Translations under genes and position numbers: made by a program
The notes under the pieces: generated by a model
The model's input: the letters and a program-made list of their open reading frames with translations, nothing else
Database searches by the model: none
Told to the model about the DNA's origin: nothing
Origin: Rhodamnia argentea
Lineage: Eukaryota; Streptophyta; Magnoliopsida; Myrtales; Myrtaceae
Direction of reading: 5' to 3'
NCBI RefSeq assembly: GCF_020921035.1
Contig: NC_063157.1
Location: 2,232,001-2,296,000 of the forward strand
Length of the DNA: 64,000 bases
In this document: positions 60,801 through 64,000 of the stretch, piece by piece
Numbering within the stretch: position 1 is the first letter of the stretch
How the letters are laid out: each line of letters opens with the position of its first letter

Positions 60801-63800
60801 ATTTTCTTTGAGTACTCAGCAGTTGTGGAAGGTCATTAAGGAAAATGAGGACCTTGACTTGCCTGCACCCAATGTGAGAGTTAATTAATGGAAAGGCAAC
60901 TGGATATATTGTTGATAATGAGAATGCTAATGTACGCATCATGCTATCCATGTTAAGGTCATGGTTGCTACCGTACTATGTGAAGAAACTGCCCACGAAA
61001 TATATTCCAGTTTTACTGAAAATGAGGTATCGATCTGGTTCTTGCTGGACATTGAACTTGCTCGTCTGTTTTGCTATTTTGAAATGCAAGCGGATGCATT
61101 TTATCTTTACGCATATTAAGATTGGGCGAACTCCTCCGAACATGTTAGGATTGGCGTTTGATTGAAGAAGCTGTGCAGTCGGTACCAGTTCCCGGTTTTG
61201 GAAAGAAACTTAGTTCAATTCTTGAGGCTTGTTTATCAGGGTAAGATAAGTAATTTTGTCTGATGAACTCCATTTGGTGGTGCAGCAACTGGATTTTATG
61301 TTTGTTAAATAATGCAAGTACATTAAGGTTATCCAGCGCAATCGGCTTCATGTTCTTACTTATGTGAATGTTGTTTCTTTAAGTTTTTCCTGGCTCACAT
61401 GAAGTGGGGCCATTAGGAGCATTTTCTTTTCTCCGAACAAGTGCATTTTTTAAAGAGCGAACACAAAGGATTCCTCGGCTTTTTTTTTTGAAGTACATAT
61501 TGTTTAATTTTACGTTGTACAAGTTTGTTTCTGTGATATATATATACTATCTGGTTGTTGAGGTCTAGCCTGAGTAGGTGAGATATAGCTGTTCAGGTCT
61601 AGCCTGTGTAGATGAGAGATTGCTATTCTGTTCAAGTGATCAGTTTGGAAATGGCCCCCTTCATTCACAATCTGAGTATTATTTCAGCTGGTTGTTCAAT
61701 GGTTGCTTTTGAGCAATCATCTTCGCGTTTAACTGATCAGTTTTCCTGATAGTAGGAGAGTAATGGCTAGTTACATTGTAGCAGTTGCCTAGCTGACGGC
61801 TTAGCTTAATTTGGTCATAGCTATGGACCCTGCTATGTGCGCGATGTTTCCTTGTTTTATTTGTGGGCGAAGATTATGTTCTGTTGGGTTAGAAATTTGT
61901 CTATCCCTTTTAGCACGTTTTATTTATCAAGGTTCTTGTGCTGCTTATTAGGTATGACCGGGAGGTTGCATATTATGACGAGAATGTTAGATCTTCGATG
62001 CGGGGGCCGCTTGAAGAAAATTTACTTCAAGTAAGCATTTATTGGACATTTTACCTTGTTGAAAGTGCATCATTTTTCGGTCGTATGACTTACCACTTCA
62101 AGCTGCTTGGAACGTGGAAATACTTTTCCCTTTTGACACATTTTTATTTCGGTCATGATGCTTTCATTTGAGGTTAGCTTACACAGGGAGACCGTCTGTT
62201 AACTTATCATATGTTGCTTATTGTGTTTTGTGTGAATCGTCAGCTTGTACGACCAGCTTTCCAATCTATGCTTGGACACATTGTGTGTGAAAATCTACAC
62301 ATGTTCAAGGAAGCATTTGATAAGGCTTTGAATGAAGGGAAAGGGTTTTTTGTGGCTGCTCATGAATGCACTCAGTGTTATATGACTCTATTTGACAAAG
62401 GATGCGCAGGTACGGGAACTTGTCATGCCTTTGTCTGGCCTAGTGTTGTAAACTTAATGCTCTGTAAAAGTAGGCCAAGAATGAAGGTTTGTCGTCGTGC
62501 TTTGTTTTGTAACTAAGCTCTTTTAGGTTCTTTGATTCTTCTACTACATTTGCACTCCCTTGGTGGCCTATTAGTTGTTTTACTTCTATCTGTCAAAAAT
62601 GAAGGTTTGTGTCTGAGACTGGAGGCTGATGTGAAAATATGGTCTTGTTGGTAAATAACACTCTGGGCATTTGGGAAACTATTTGTAGGTTTATGCCATG
62701 CTTTACTTTTGACTTGTTATTAGAGGAATTTTACCATCGACTGCATGGATAAGTTTCATATCATACTTTTAACAGATGCCTTAATTGAACAAGCCAAATG
62801 GGATACATCTGGGGTACGGGAGAAGCTTTGGCGTGACATTGATGCCCATGTTGCTTCAGTCCTTGCTGCCAAGCTCTCTGAGCGGACAAAAGCATATGAG
62901 GTAGCATAATGAACAGAGATATTTCTTCTTCTCTCGAGATTCTAGGGTTTCTTCCCCTTTCACTTAATGGTGGCAGATGGGATCTGCACAAACTATATTA
63001 TGTTTTTGCAGGCAAACCTGAATAAAGCTTTGTCTGGATCAGTGGAAGCTGTTTTGGATGAAGCTAAGAGGGAAACCTGGTCGACTATCAGGAGAATTCT
63101 TTCGGATGCGATCGAATCGGAAGTAACTGGGTTTTTTTCTGGCGCCCTTTCTGATATCCAGATGGATGAACAGAGGAAGAAAACAGTGCTTTCGGGTATG
63201 CAAAATTATGCAAGGAGTGTGGTTGAAGCGAAAGCCAGGGAAAAAGCTGGAAGAGTCCTCATCTGCATGAGGGACCGGTAGGCACTCTCTTTAAGTTTGT
63301 GATTTACTCGTCGGTTGGATCCAATACCTCTTCATATCCTTATGTGCTTCATTTTCTATCCAGGTTTGTAACAGTTTTCAACCATGAAGCTGGCAATATG
63401 CCAAGAGTTTGGACAGGGATAGAAGAAATTCGAGCAACAACAAAACTTGCTCATTTGGAAGTATGGAAAATTTATATGCGGCAAATATTTTGCATGTTTC
63501 TTCTCTTTGCTTGCTTGTGGATCTTATACTGAAATGGTTCAATGACACTTGCAGTCATTAGAGTTGCTGTCAGTGATGGCGGCAGTGCGTTTGGATGATG
63601 CGACAGATAACATCGAGAGAAGTTTGTCTGCGTTGCTGAGCACCAAGCCTAATGCCACTGACCGGAGCATTACAACAGTAGATCCCTTGGCTTTAAGCAC
63701 ATGGGAAGGGGTGAGTTTTGCTTTTATTGTGCTGATTCAGTTAATATAGATCTGCACCTTCTTTTGTCTCATGAAAATTGATGGAAGAGTTTAGGCCCGA

Positions 63801-64000
63801 TTGGGCATACTAGTATTAATGTTATCTGCCGCACTTGTGAAAATTGGATTACGTGTGCTAATAAAAAAAAACATGTCAGATTATTGATTGATGCTGCAGC
63901 TGTGCAGAAATAGGCCAATGTACAGACCTCAAACTGCATAGAATGTATTATTGCTCTGAGAGCACTTATTCACAGTTTAATTGCAGGTTCCTTCATCAGA
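57852..64000 (+). CDS. RHD3-2, diverged RHD3 paralogue (3' end beyond window)
   Basis: A second RHD3-type ER GTPase gene. Exons in frame: 57852-57855, 58087-58227, 58318-58384, 58473-58572, 58820-58890, 58996-59059, 59141-59206, 59343-59390, 59469-59531, 59632-59688, 60715-60873, 60958-61026, 61149-61240, 61952-62030, 62244-62409, 62776-62900, 63012-63277, 63364-63460, 63555-63710, then 63987 onward, cut at 64000. The membrane hairpin and tail lie outside. Exon borders and phases match RHD3-1, including the GC donor of intron 3 (58385). P-loop GPQSSGKST, DLEG and RD are kept and no stop or frameshift is seen. The stretch from the CHD/CHE motif to VIRD is much changed (for example [16 protein letters not shown] against [16 protein letters not shown]). 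Intron 1 is short (~230 bp against ~850). It could be a functional, specialised copy or an early-stage pseudogene. Confidence 0.9.
60205..60596 (+). mobile_element. RTE-type LINE (or derived SINE) 3' end in RHD3-2 intron 10
   Basis: The stretch ends gccgaacccaactagtttgg followed by gataaagg and a gatgtt-repeat tail. That is the characteristic 3' terminus of plant RTE-clade LINEs, as I remember it. It is 5'-truncated, with no reverse transcriptase. RHD3-1 intron 10 lacks it, and RHD3-2 intron 10 is ~580 bp longer, so the insertion came after the duplication. The upstream 59810-60110 part of this intron is also extra and is not identified. Confidence 0.55.

Noticed and set aside
1..64000. CRISPR arrays, bacterial operons or phage-defence systems
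   Set aside because: The window is intron-rich plant nuclear DNA, and no such repeats or gene sets are present.

Overview
This window looks like nuclear DNA of a flowering plant, almost certainly a eudicot tree or shrub. The genes are rich in GT-AG introns, the intergenic DNA is AT-rich, and plant retroelement and MITE remnants are plentiful. The proteins (FVE/MSI4, RHD3, an ALE2-type receptor kinase, an NHL/LEA-2 protein and ABCI17/STAR1) are plant-specific or plant-type. A Myrtaceae such as Eucalyptus would fit, but the sequence alone does not prove it.

Layout, left to right. At 1986-8503 (-) is a complete 15-exon FVE/MSI4 gene for a WD40 histone-binding protein. A divergent intergenic region with an old LTR fragment and a TTC microsatellite follows. 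At 15177-22894 (+) is a complete 23-exon RHD3 gene for an atlastin-like ER-fusion GTPase, called RHD3-1 here. Between 22895 and 27384 lie only relics: two neprosin-domain fragments and an orphan first-exon fragment of a CDPK-related kinase. At 27385-32043 (-) is a complete 10-exon ALE2-type receptor-like kinase. At 49577-50347 (+) is an intronless NHL6-like membrane protein. At 54086-56482 (-) is a four-exon ABCI17/STAR1-type ATP-binding subunit. At 57852-64000 (+) is a second open RHD3 gene, RHD3-2, cut by the window end.

The most informative structure is the decayed, rearranged duplicate of the FVE-RHD3 neighbourhood at about 36540-41465. It has FVE exons 14-15 with intron sequence on the + strand, then two truncated RHD3 pieces on the - strand. 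One piece keeps the RHD3-1 5' leader and upstream region, and a further copy of that upstream region lies between the pieces. Introns are retained, so this was segmental DNA duplication rather than retroposition. With RHD3-1 and RHD3-2 it makes a local RHD3 cluster with one apparently intact copy, one diverging copy and one wrecked copy.

The 41.5-48.2 kb and 51.3-52.9 kb stretches are transposon graveyards. They hold a TIR-bounded segment containing a broken gamma-glutamylcyclotransferase-like fragment, a fold-back element with ~60 bp subrepeats, several copies of one TIR repeat family, and LTR remnants. I see no CRISPR array, rRNA or convincing tRNA gene, nothing viral, and no clear previously undescribed system. 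The genes do not form one pathway; they are separate housekeeping, signalling and transport genes.
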